DNA from: Deltaproteobacteria bacterium
Lineage (GTDB): Bacteria > Desulfobacterota > Binatia > UBA9968 > CAXXLF01
Assembly: GCA_022571535.1 (NCBI GenBank)
Contig: JACZXR010000138.1
Coordinates: 1-6,692 of the forward strand
Length of the DNA: 6,692 nt
Direction: 5' to 3'
Shown one piece after another: positions 1-5,768 of this stretch. Every line of letters begins with the position of its first letter. Position 1 is the first letter of the stretch. A model generated the notes under the pieces. It did no database searches. It was not told where the DNA came from and saw only the letters and a program-made list of their open reading frames with translations. A program made the position numbers and the translations under genes.

Positions 1-229
1 AGGGAGGTCGGAACATTCACCCCGTTCCAACCGTGTTGGATAGGGGACGTATCGTTTTATCACGACGGAGTTGGAACGGGGTTCATCCCCGCGCTTACGC
101 ACGGGGCGTTCTGTGGTACGGGGTAAAAGCAGCTCTTTGGCGAGGCCTAATGCTCATCAGGGACTATTTCACGAGCGGAATAATTTCGGATCGGGGTTAA
201 CGACGTTTGGAAAGAGAAAGGGGTTAGAG
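1..229. other. Non-coding leader upstream of the PLP-enzyme gene
   Basis: I see no gene here. The reading frame of the downstream gene stays open back to about position 44, but the encoded residues (rich in Arg, Gly and Ser) do not look like a dehydratase N-terminus. The better start is at 230. The stretch holds the inverted repeats listed separately at 19-91. I found no convincing -35/-10 pair. The region could be the 5' leader of the PLP-enzyme mRNA or the 3' flank of a gene outside the window. Confidence 0.5.
19..91. repeat. Interlocking inverted repeats (possible alternative RNA stems)
   Basis: A perfect 13-bp inverted repeat has arms at 19-31 (ACCCCGTTCCAAC) and 70-82 (GTTGGAACGGGGT). 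The inner part of the left arm, 26-31 (TCCAAC), can instead pair with 35-40 (GTTGGA) over a 3-base loop. The end of the right arm, 77-81 (CGGGG), can pair with 87-91 (CCCCG). The long pairing and the two short hairpins exclude each other, as in attenuators. No T-run follows, so a terminator is not shown. The GTTCCAAC/GTTGGAAC units could equally be operator sites for a DNA-binding protein. The repeats are seen directly; any function is inference. Confidence 0.55.
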
Positions 230-1216
230 ATGACTATGGAAAAACTCGTCGAACTCGAGGATATCCGCAAAGCGCGTGAGGCACTTCCACCGGCAATCCG
301 GCGGACGCCCATTGTACCTCTTTCTCGAGATTCATCAGGGGTCGGACAGGAAAAGCTCTTCTTGAAGGCCGAAAACCTTCAGGTCACAGGCGCATACAAA
401 CCGCGGGCAGCCTTCACCGTCCTCCATTTCCAAAGCCCTGAGGAACGGGCCAGAGGTGTGGTGCTCAGTTCGTCAGGCAACTTTGCCCAGGGCTTTGCCT
501 ATGCAGGCGCTTGCCTCGGACTACCCATAGTGGTCGTGATGATGGATCGCGCCAGTCCCACCAAGGTCGAAGCGACCAGAGGCTACGGTGCAGAGGTGGT
601 TTTTTGTGGAAACGATCCACTGGCGCGCCAGCCGAAAGTGGCCGAGATAGCCCAAACACGGGGCATGACGGAGATCGATACCTGGGAGAACCACATGGTG
701 GTTGCCGGTCACGCCAGCATCGGTCTGGAAATTGTCGAAGACTTCCCCGATGTGGAGACCATCCTGGTCCCAGTCAGCAGCGGGGGGCTGGCCGCCGGGG
801 TCGCCACGGCGGTTAAACTGTCACGGCCCGATGTCAAGGTTATTGGTGTTCAGCCGGTAAAGGCCAATGCGGCTTACGTCTCTCTACAAAAGGGAGAGCC
901 CACGACTAACGACTACTGGGACACCCTCGCCGATGGGCTTTCGGCCGTTCGCCCTGGGGGTCTACCCTTCCGGCATCTGCAGAAGTATCTGGACGAGATC
1001 GTCCTTATCTCCGAAGAGGACCTCGCCGCTGCGTTTCGGGTTCTCCTCTTTCGAGCGAAGCTGATGGGCGAGCCCGCAGGTGTGGTGGCACCCGCTGCCT
1101 ATCTTACAGGTAAAGTGGATGTGGGCCGAAAGACGGTCGCGCTGCTAAGCGGGGGAAACGTAACGGAATCGGTGGTCCAGAAAATGCTCCAAATGTCGGC
1201 GTCCGGAGAGCGCTAG
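230..1216 (+). CDS. PLP-dependent serine/threonine dehydratase family protein
   Basis: This 328-residue cytosolic enzyme belongs to the fold-type II PLP family (threonine/serine dehydratase, threonine synthase and relatives). Visible motifs in order are: the PLP-lysine segment ENLQVTGAYKPRAA, with K57 as the predicted Schiff-base lysine; SSSGNFAQG (80-88), matching the family's SSGNHAQG; the phosphate-binding loop SSGGLAAG (183-190); EPAG (281-284); and LSGGN (306-310). Two positions are unusual: Phe replaces the common His in SSGNHAQ, and SSGG replaces the usual GGGG. Substrate is therefore uncertain; threonine or serine deamination to a 2-oxo acid is only the default guess. The length fits catabolic single-domain enzymes, and no C-terminal ACT domain is present. 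The start is ATG 230, with GAAAGGGG (216-223) 6 bases upstream. ATG 236 is an alternative, and a start at 71 would add 53 unrelated residues. The membrane protease gene follows after 54 bases. Confidence 0.87.
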   Translation: MTMEKLVELEDIRKAREALPPAIRRTPIVPLSRDSSGVGQEKLFLKAENLQVTGAYKPRAAFTVLHFQSPEERARGVVLSSSGNFAQGFAYAGACLGLPIVVVMMDRASPTKVEATRGYGAEVVFCGNDPLARQPKVAEIAQTRGMTEIDTWENHMVVAGHASIGLEIVEDFPDVETILVPVSSGGLAAGVATAVKLSRPDVKVIGVQPVKANAAYVSLQKGEPTTNDYWDTLADGLSAVRPGGLPFRHLQKYLDEIVLISEEDLAAAFRVLLFRAKLMGEPAGVVAPAAYLTGKVDVGRKTVALLSGGNVTESVVQKMLQMSASGER

Positions 1217-1270
1217 CCTTGGCCATGGCAGAGGTTGTCACTTCCAAGTATAGGAAGGATCCAGGCCCGC

Positions 1271-1948
1271 ATGGTTCCTAATGCCACCGCCGTAGGCAGC
1301 GGCCAAATCAATTTTCGTCAGTTGGCTATTTTCTTGGTGATGGCTTTGGGCTCGCTGCTCTTCTGGCTAACCCCCGTACTGTACCCGCTGAAAATACTCG
1401 CTGTCTTCATTCACGAAACCTTCCACGCTCTGGCCACGGTGCTCACCAGCGGGCACGTCGTTTCAATGGTGGTCACTCCCTGGCAGTCGGGATACGTGCA
1501 GCATATGGGTGGAAAACCCTTCCTAATCGCCTCGGCCGGCTATGTGGGCAGTGCCCTTTTTGGCGGCATTATGCTGCTCCTTTCCGTGCGTGACAAATGG
1601 GCTTCGGTTGTGTTTGGCGGGTTGGCACTGCTGTTTGGTCTGATCACAGTGTTATTTGTGCGTAATTTATTCGGCCTCGCCTTCGGACTGGGCACTGCTG
1701 CTGCGTTTGCTTATCTTTACTGGAAGCCGTTTATGGGCGCTCATTACATTGTTGATTTTCTGGCGGTCACAAGTTCGCTGTATGCCCTCTTCGATCTTAC
1801 CGATTTTCTTATGGTCGGTGCCAGGACCGACGCGGTGATTCTGGCCGAAATCACCCCTGTCCCGGCATTTATCTGGGCCCTCCTGTGGAGTGCGGTATCG
1901 CTTTTGGTCGTGTTTGTTGCGGGTAAACGTGCTATTACCGTACACTGA
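1271..1948 (+). CDS. M50B-like membrane metalloprotease family protein
   Basis: This 225-residue integral membrane protein has about six or seven hydrophobic segments. It carries the zinc-metalloprotease motif HETFH (H48, E49, H52) inside a hydrophobic helix, as in site-2-type intramembrane proteases. Other marks of the M50B-like family are a glycine-rich stretch near GYVQHMGGKP (74-83), the segment ASAGYVGSALFGG (87-99), and a second Asp motif, DLTD (175-178), that may supply the third zinc ligand. No PDZ or CBS domain is present. The substrate is unknown; family members cleave membrane-embedded or membrane-adjacent proteins, but many are uncharacterised. I prefer ATG 1271, with AGGAAGGA (1252-1259) upstream at a rather long 11-base spacing. 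An in-frame TTG at 1235 would add 12 residues but has its only GAGG touching the start codon. The gene lies 54 bases after the PLP enzyme and may be co-transcribed with it; a shared function is not evident. Confidence 0.78.
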   Translation: MVPNATAVGSGQINFRQLAIFLVMALGSLLFWLTPVLYPLKILAVFIHETFHALATVLTSGHVVSMVVTPWQSGYVQHMGGKPFLIASAGYVGSALFGGIMLLLSVRDKWASVVFGGLALLFGLITVLFVRNLFGLAFGLGTAAAFAYLYWKPFMGAHYIVDFLAVTSSLYALFDLTDFLMVGARTDAVILAEITPVPAFIWALLWSAVSLLVVFVAGKRAITVH

Positions 1949-2174
1949 GCAGCTACGGTGGGTCTGGGTCGGCCTGTGAAAGGAAAATGTACCGGCGGCA
2001 TGCCACGGGGTATCCTATCAATCATCCTTTGCACCTTTGTGAGCTGTGAAGTAAGAATAGGTATGGGGGAAATTGGTAATCGGACGTTAAGAATATTTTG
2101 GGAGCCCTGATCGAAGGCCGGATCCCACTCTGTCCGACTGCAGGAGACAGCTCTTTGATTTCACTCTTTCTCGT
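1949..2174. other. Intergenic region before the channel gene
   Basis: No gene is visible in this 226-base gap. The best promoter-like pair is TTGGTA (2073-2078) and TATTTT (2094-2099), but the 15-base spacer is short and both hexamers match only 4 of 6, so I treat it as weak. I found no sigma54 element of the TGGCAC-N5-TTGC type, which drives classical psp operons. The only Shine-Dalgarno-like sequence, CAGGAGA (2141-2147), is 27 bases from the channel ATG, too far to serve it. No T-tailed hairpin ends the protease gene. Confidence 0.4.
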
Positions 2175-3197
2175 ATGACCCATCTCTTTTTTTTCCTAAA
2201 GGGATTTGCTCGCAGTCTGCACAGGGGCCGTCTCGATAAAATCCTCGCTATGCTGGTCATCATTCTCATCGTGGGAACGCTCGGTATCATCTATTTCGAG
2301 CCCCCGATTTCCCCCCTTGATGCTGCGTGGTGGACTATTGTGACCATCACCACAGTAGGGTACGGGGACATTACCCCTGCGACCCTTGGTGGGAGGGCTG
2401 TGGGGGCGCTCCTTATGTTCTTTGGCATTGGCTTTCTGGGGATGTTTACCGCTACACTGGCGAGCATGTTTATAGAAAGTAGAGTTCAGGAGGCAAAAGG
2501 AATGAAGCCGGTCAAAGTCACGCAGCACTTTCTCATCTGCGGGTGGAACTACAAGGCCAGGGAGATTCTGGAAGAGCTACGGGCAGACAAGAAGACTCAG
2601 CACTGCCCTATCGTCGTCATCGCCGAGCTTAAAGAAAAGCCGGTGGAAGACGACAACCTCCATTTTGTCAACGGGGTGGTCACGCGGGAGACCCTGGAAA
2701 AGGCCAATAGTCAAGAGGCCCAGGTTGCCATTGTGCTCGCAGACGAAAAGGTCGATTTTCACGCGCGGGACGCAAAAACCATTCTGGACACGCTGACAAT
2801 TAAAACGACCAGTCCACATTTGTATGTGTGCGTTGAGCTTGTGGACCACAAAAACGTTGACCACTGTAAGATGGCCAAGGCAGACGAGATCATTGTCACC
2901 GGAGAGCTGAGCACCAACCTCCTTGTGCAGGCAGCCCTGGACCACGGGGTCACACAGATTATCACCGAGCTGGTGAGCAACCGCTTCGGCAGTATCATAT
3001 TCAAACTTCCTGCTCCCAGGGAGTTCATTGGCAAGCCTTTCCTCGAGGTGTTCACCAGGCTAAAAACGGAGCGCGACCTCACTGCCCTGGCTGTCGAGTG
3101 CCAGGAAGAGGGCCGCTTTCTTGCAAATCCTCAAAATAGTTATATAATTCAGGCCGCGGATCAGTTGGTGGTCATCGGTAAAGAGAGGCCCTTATAG
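2175..3197 (+). CDS. MthK-like two-TM potassium channel with RCK (TrkA-N/TrkA-C) domain
   Basis: This 340-residue inner-membrane channel subunit has TM1 (about 22-40), a pore helix and the K+ selectivity filter TVGYGD (60-65), then a glycine-rich inner helix TM2 (about 74-100). A cytosolic RCK domain follows: TrkA-N from about 117 (HFLICGWNYKA) and TrkA-C to the end (EFIGKPFLEV near 283-292, AADQLVVIG near 327-335). Size, topology and the ICGW motif match the calcium-gated channel MthK (336 residues) better than Kch. Against MthK recalled from memory, E191 and E221 fall near two of the Ca2+ ligands, while the third position is V223, so ligand specificity is open. ATG 2175 has no nearby Shine-Dalgarno; I keep it because TM1 needs the upstream residues. 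A strong internal start lies at 2502 (M110). It is the first gene of the run to 4935, 52 bases before the next. Confidence 0.88.
   Translation: MTHLFFFLKGFARSLHRGRLDKILAMLVIILIVGTLGIIYFEPPISPLDAAWWTIVTITTVGYGDITPATLGGRAVGALLMFFGIGFLGMFTATLASMFIESRVQEAKGMKPVKVTQHFLICGWNYKAREILEELRADKKTQHCPIVVIAELKEKPVEDDNLHFVNGVVTRETLEKANSQEAQVAIVLADEKVDFHARDAKTILDTLTIKTTSPHLYVCVELVDHKNVDHCKMAKADEIIVTGELSTNLLVQAALDHGVTQIITELVSNRFGSIIFKLPAPREFIGKPFLEVFTRLKTERDLTALAVECQEEGRFLANPQNSYIIQAADQLVVIGKERPL
2488..2504 (+). promoter_or_regulatory. Strong internal ribosome site and ATG for a free RCK domain
   Basis: AGGAGG (2488-2493) sits 8 bases before ATG 2502-2504, which is in frame with the channel and encodes M110. 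This is just after TM2 and seven residues before the RCK beta-strand HFLICGW. Translation from here would give a soluble 231-residue RCK protein. MthK is known to use an internal start (M107) for the same purpose, giving eight RCK domains per four-pore channel. The annotated start at 2175 has no comparable ribosome site. The site is seen directly; its use is inference from MthK. Confidence 0.6.
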
Positions 3198-3249
3198 GGG
3201 TGGCCTGGGGCAGAAGGGGGACTTATCTCCAAGGGTGAGAGGAGGGTGA

Positions 3250-3645
3250 ATGTCTGAATACTTTGAGAAGGTTAAGGTGTTTCTGGTGGATATGGGGTAT
3301 GCCATTTCACAAGAAAACGCAGAAGAGGAACTCGTCATTGTCAACGATGAGGAGAGCGGGATTAAAAACCTTATTGTCGACTGCGAAGACCCTATCCTGA
3401 TCCTGGAGCAGATGATCATGAAGGTGCCAGGGAAGCCTGGAGACCTCTTCCGTCGCCTGCTACAGATGAACCGCACATTGGTGCACGGAGCATTTGTGTT
3501 GGATGAGGAGGGGAAAATGGTTCTCTTTCGGGATACCCTCCGCTTGGAGAATCTAGATCAGAACGAGCTTGAAGGATCGATCAAGGCGCTCGGCCTTGCC
3601 CTGGCGGAAAACGCTGAGGAGCTTCTTTCCTTCAGCAAGAAATAG
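3250..3645 (+). CDS. YbjN / type III chaperone (CesT)-like small protein
   Basis: This 131-residue acidic, soluble protein has no signal peptide or membrane segment. Its pattern is an N-terminal helix (1-17), beta-strands around 27-44 (EELVIVNDEESGIKNLIVD), a central helix with LFRRLLQMNRTLVHGAF (66-82), a strand pair LDEEGKMVLFRDTL (84-97), and a C-terminal helix (104-128). This layout fits the YbjN/CesT fold, in which small proteins act as chaperones or adaptors by binding partner peptides. Function here is unknown; its place directly before the PspA-family gene suggests a partner or regulator of PspA. A purine-rich ribosome site, GAGAGGAGGG (3237-3246), precedes ATG 3250. The stop is 17 bases from the next ATG, so translation is probably coupled within one operon. 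I do not see the features I recall for DUF2170 (YjfI), the small protein beside E. coli yjfJ. The fold assignment is by eye. Confidence 0.7.
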   Translation: MSEYFEKVKVFLVDMGYAISQENAEEELVIVNDEESGIKNLIVDCEDPILILEQMIMKVPGKPGDLFRRLLQMNRTLVHGAFVLDEEGKMVLFRDTLRLENLDQNELEGSIKALGLALAENAEELLSFSKK

Positions 3646-3662
3646 ATCAGACGGAGGTTACT

Positions 3663-4373
3663 ATGGCTAGTGTTTTTAGACGGCTTTTTAGAATCGGACA
3701 GGCTGAAACCCATGCGGTGCTGGATAGTCTGGAGGACCCCATTAAAATGACCGAACAAGGCATAAGAGACCTCAAGCGCGACCTGCATGCCAGTATGACC
3801 AGCCTGGCAGAGGTCAAAGGCATTGCTATCCGCCTTAGAAAAGATGCGGACGAGAGCAAATCCCTTGCTGCTGAGTATGAGCGCAAGGCTATGCTCCTTT
3901 TGCAAAGGATGGAAAAGGGGGATCTGGCCAAGGAGGAGGCCGAGCGGCTGGCCATGGAGGGGCTGAAGAGGAAAGAGGAGGTCACCCAGAAAGCGGTGCG
4001 GCTGTTGGGCGAGTGGGAGTCGCAGGATCGCACGGCTACCCAGCTCCAGGGAACGGTGGAGAAACTCAAGGCAACTGTCACTAAGTACGAAAACGACCTT
4101 GTCACCCTTAAGGCGCGAGCCAGAGCCGCGGCTTCGACCAGGAAGATCAACGAGCAGCTGGCAAAAGTGGACTCTTCCGGAACCATTGCCATGCTGGAAA
4201 AGATGAAGGCCAAAGTCGAGGAAGACGAGTCGCTCGCCCAGGCCTATGGCTCCATGGCCGCGGTGGACAAGAGCGTTGATGACGAGATCAACGCTGCCTT
4301 GACCAAAGGCGCCGCGCATCCGTCGGTGGGCGCACTGGCAGAGCTAAAGGCAAAGATGGGGATATCCGGCTAG
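3663..4373 (+). CDS. pspA: PspA/IM30 family membrane-stress protein
   Basis: This 236-residue, almost wholly helical coiled-coil protein has no membrane segment. The N-terminus FRRLFRIGQAETHAVLDSL (5-23) can form the amphipathic membrane-binding helix. It is followed by the family signature EDPIKMTEQGIRDLK (24-38) and long heptad-rich helices (about 40-160). A short acidic C-terminal part ends in a Gly/Ala/Pro stretch (about 215-236). PspA/IM30 proteins are ESCRT-III-like; they polymerise on damaged or fluid inner membrane and limit proton leak. The divergent C-terminal third is closer in style to YjfJ than to E. coli PspA, so the symbol is family-level only. GGAGG (3653-3657) lies 5 bases before ATG 3663. 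No pspF, pspB or pspC is next to it; the neighbours are a K+ channel, a YbjN-like protein and DUF4178, so its control is likely unlike the classical sigma54 psp operon. Confidence 0.9.
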   Translation: MASVFRRLFRIGQAETHAVLDSLEDPIKMTEQGIRDLKRDLHASMTSLAEVKGIAIRLRKDADESKSLAAEYERKAMLLLQRMEKGDLAKEEAERLAMEGLKRKEEVTQKAVRLLGEWESQDRTATQLQGTVEKLKATVTKYENDLVTLKARARAAASTRKINEQLAKVDSSGTIAMLEKMKAKVEEDESLAQAYGSMAAVDKSVDDEINAALTKGAAHPSVGALAELKAKMGISG

Positions 4374-4386
4374 AGGAAGGTCGTAG

Positions 4387-4935
4387 GTGGGGATCTGGGA
4401 TAGGGTATTAGGGAAAAAGAGCAAGGAAGAGACGGATCCCCTGCGCCATCTGACCCTTTCCGCGCTAAAGGTGGGCTACATCCTGGACTATGACCTCAAA
4501 ACATGGGAGGTCAAGAGCTATCATACGTACGACTTTGATGGAGCCCGAGTTGAGGAATGGGAGCTCGACTCCGGGGACGACGGTTGTTACCTGGAGCGAG
4601 CAAAAGATGATGAGGTGGAGTGGGCGATGAGCCGTAAACTCTCTTTCTCAGAGCTCGGAGATGGGATCATAGAGCACATCCGAAAGCATGAGGATCCTCC
4701 GGGGGAAATTACTTACCAGGGTGCGCGTTTTGCCCTGGGGGAAAGCGGGGCCGGGTACTATTACAGGGGTGGAGAGGGGGAAGGAGAAGAGATGATTTAC
4801 TGGGAATACACTGACCCGTCAGGGGAGAGGTTGCTCTGTATCGAGCAGTGGGGAGAGGATGAGTTTGAGGCCTCTATTGGCCACCGTGTCCAGGAGTACC
4901 AGTTCACGAATATCCTGCCAAGGGAAAAGAAATAA
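4387..4935 (+). CDS. DUF4178 domain protein, PspA-operon partner
   Basis: This 182-residue soluble acidic protein is of unknown function. A short basic head (GIWDRVLGKKSK, 2-13) leads to LTLSALKVGYILDYDLKTWEV (22-42), the typical DUF4178 opening, then beta-rich sequence with many Trp, Tyr and Glu. The second half (about 108-176) seems to repeat the first: WEL...CYLER...VEW in the first resembles YWEYTDPSGERLLCIEQW (138-155) in the second, suggesting a duplicated beta-barrel lobe. The start is GTG 4387, set by GAGGAAGG (4373-4380) 6 bases upstream; no ATG fits. It begins 13 bases after the PspA stop and ends the four-gene run. DUF4178 proteins are, from memory, found near PspA and small membrane proteins in other bacteria, which supports a shared envelope role. 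No enzyme motif is visible, and no clear terminator follows. Confidence 0.8.
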   Translation: MGIWDRVLGKKSKEETDPLRHLTLSALKVGYILDYDLKTWEVKSYHTYDFDGARVEEWELDSGDDGCYLERAKDDEVEWAMSRKLSFSELGDGIIEHIRKHEDPPGEITYQGARFALGESGAGYYYRGGEGEGEEMIYWEYTDPSGERLLCIEQWGEDEFEASIGHRVQEYQFTNILPREKK

Positions 4936-5033
4936 AACCTTTCCAGCAAGTTGCATTCCATCCCCGACTCAAAGTTACTAAGGCTACGATGATCCACACG
5001 CGGCCTGCCCTTTTATATTTACCCCGTACCACC

Positions 5034-5114
5034 TGTCGAGCCCTCGACTTGAGCTCGGGCCGCCTGTCGAGAGCCTCTAGGTCGAACGAAAGGTAGCCTC
5101 AATGTCGAGCGACA
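5034..5114. repeat. TGTCGAG repeat cluster with short dyads
   Basis: TGTCGAG occurs three times on the + strand, at 5034-5040, 5065-5071 and 5103-5109. Two copies are part of dyads: GTCGAG-CC-CTCGAC at 5035-5048 and TGTCG-AG-CGACA at 5103-5114. Spacings of 31 and 38 bases are irregular, so this is not a CRISPR array. It may be a set of operator sites or remains of decayed DNA. Only the repeats are seen; no regulator is known. Confidence 0.4.
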
Positions 5115-5240
5115 GAATGCCCCGCAAGTGCGTGCCCGGGCTGCGGACTGATCAAGCGTTGCCTTCTGATGAAATGATTTCCTTTTCCCGAATTGTGATG
5201 TACACATTGTACGCGAGGAAAAAATACATTATTGGGTAAC

Positions 5241-5258
5241 CCCGCGGCTTGCCGCGGG
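5241..5258. repeat. Perfect GC-rich hairpin
   Basis: CCCGCGGC (5241-5248) and GCCGCGGG (5251-5258) form a perfect 8-bp stem over a TT loop. On the + strand CACAAAACC follows, so it is not a standard intrinsic terminator. On the - strand the nearest T-run (complement of the A-run at 5218-5224) is about 17 bases away, also too far. Confidence 0.55.
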
Positions 5259-5295
5259 CACAAAACCGATGGGGTTTCCCCCGTGGCCGATATAA

Positions 5296-5312
5296 CTTGA
5301 TTTTCAATCAAG
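5296..5312. repeat. Perfect AT-rich dyad before the DUF1330 ribosome site
   Basis: CTTGATT (5296-5302) and AATCAAG (5306-5312) form a perfect 7-bp inverted repeat with a 3-base centre. It ends 2 bases before GGAGGA (5315-5320). It looks like an FNR box (TTGAT-N4-ATCAA), but the half-sites are 5 bases apart rather than 4. It may be an operator for another regulator or an RNA hairpin that masks the ribosome site. Confidence 0.45.
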
Positions 5313-5327
5313 ATGGAGGATAGATAA

Positions 5328-5615
5328 ACGGCTGCCTATGTCATTGCACGCTTGGAGGTACGGAGTACGACGTGGCTGGCGGAATATGGACCGAAGACGG
5401 CCTCGCTGATAGAAACACAGTGGCAAGTTTCTGGTCAGGGGCGGTACCATGGAAGGCCTGGAGGGTGACGGTGAGCTACCGAGCACCATCGTCGTTTGGA
5501 GTTCCCCACCACGGAGCACGCCAAGGCCTGGTACAACGATCCCGCGTATGCACCCATGATCAAGCTACGGCAGTCAGGCTCTACCGCAGAGCTTGTCTTG
5601 GTAGAAGGGCTTTGA
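5328..5615 (+). pseudogene. Broken DUF1330 family gene (two offsetting indels, ACG start)
   Basis: Read through two frame changes, this encodes a full-length (~95-residue) DUF1330 protein, a small ferredoxin-like-fold family of unknown function. The first part reads AAYVIARLEV then AEYGPKTASLIE. An extra A in the AAA run at 5413-5415 shifts to HSGKFLVRGG...GELPSTIVV. A missing T in the TTT run at 5495-5497 restores LEFPTTEHAKAWYNDPAY and the ending ELVLVEGL, with stop TGA 5613-5615. In the single frame from 5328, stops fall inside the shifted segment. GGAGGA (5315-5320) sits 7 bases before ACG 5328, exactly where ATG is expected, and a TAA lies directly upstream. The indels offset each other and both fall in short homopolymers, so sequencing error is possible; the ACG start and near-intact family sequence leave recent decay open too. 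It lies 153 bases upstream of the VOC gene. Confidence 0.8.
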
Positions 5616-5694
5616 GGCTCCCTGAGGGAAGAGTTTACCCTGCGAGGCGGGGTGGTAACCGCGGTGTACTGCAAAACGTGCATGCGACCGCGAG

Positions 5695-5724
5695 TTGACT
5701 GGCGCTCTCACTGTCGCCTAACAT
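5695..5724 (+). promoter_or_regulatory. Candidate sigma70 promoter for the VOC ORF
   Basis: TTGACT (5695-5700, 5 of 6 to consensus) and TAACAT (5719-5724, 4 of 6) are separated by 18 bases. They would start transcription about 35-40 bases before ATG 5769. This is a pattern match only; no operator is evident. Confidence 0.35.
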
Positions 5725-5768
5725 ACTTTCACCTCTCCACAGGGACATCACTGAGAAAGGAGCAAACT

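Larger units (their letters stand above)
4936..5327. other. Non-coding stretch with clustered inverted repeats
   Basis: No gene is supported in these ~390 bases on either strand; the short open frames lack ribosome sites and family resemblance. The left part (5034-5114) holds repeated TGTCGAG units. The right part holds an A-rich segment (5218-5225), a GC-rich hairpin (5241-5258), GGGG-TTT-CCCC (5271-5281) and an AT-rich hairpin (5296-5312) just before the ribosome site of the broken DUF1330 gene. None is followed by a T-run on the + strand, so a terminator for the DUF4178 gene is not shown. It probably separates two transcription units. Confidence 0.5.

Noticed and set aside
71..229. N-terminal extension of the PLP enzyme from ATG 71
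   Set aside because: The 53 extra residues are unlike the family, and ATG 230 has a well-spaced ribosome site.
1949..2174. Sigma54 (PspF-type) promoter
   Set aside because: No TGGCAC-N5-TTGC-like element is found upstream of the channel gene.
3558..4319. Long open frame on the - strand opposite the PspA-family gene
   Set aside because: It mirrors the coiled-coil gene, has low-complexity Leu/Ser/His-rich sequence and no ribosome site, while the + strand protein is a clear PspA/IM30 member.
5034..5114. CRISPR array
   Set aside because: The repeat unit is only 7 bases, spacing is irregular and no cas gene is present.
5241..5270. Intrinsic terminator
   Set aside because: The strong stem is followed by CACAAAACC on the + strand, and the - strand T-run is too far from the stem.
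5297..5311. FNR box
   Set aside because: TTGAT and ATCAA are 5 bases apart; FNR needs 4. The dyad is reported without naming a regulator.
5372..5698. 108-residue + strand open frame
   Set aside because: It runs out of frame through the broken DUF1330 gene; the true frames give recognisable DUF1330 sequence.
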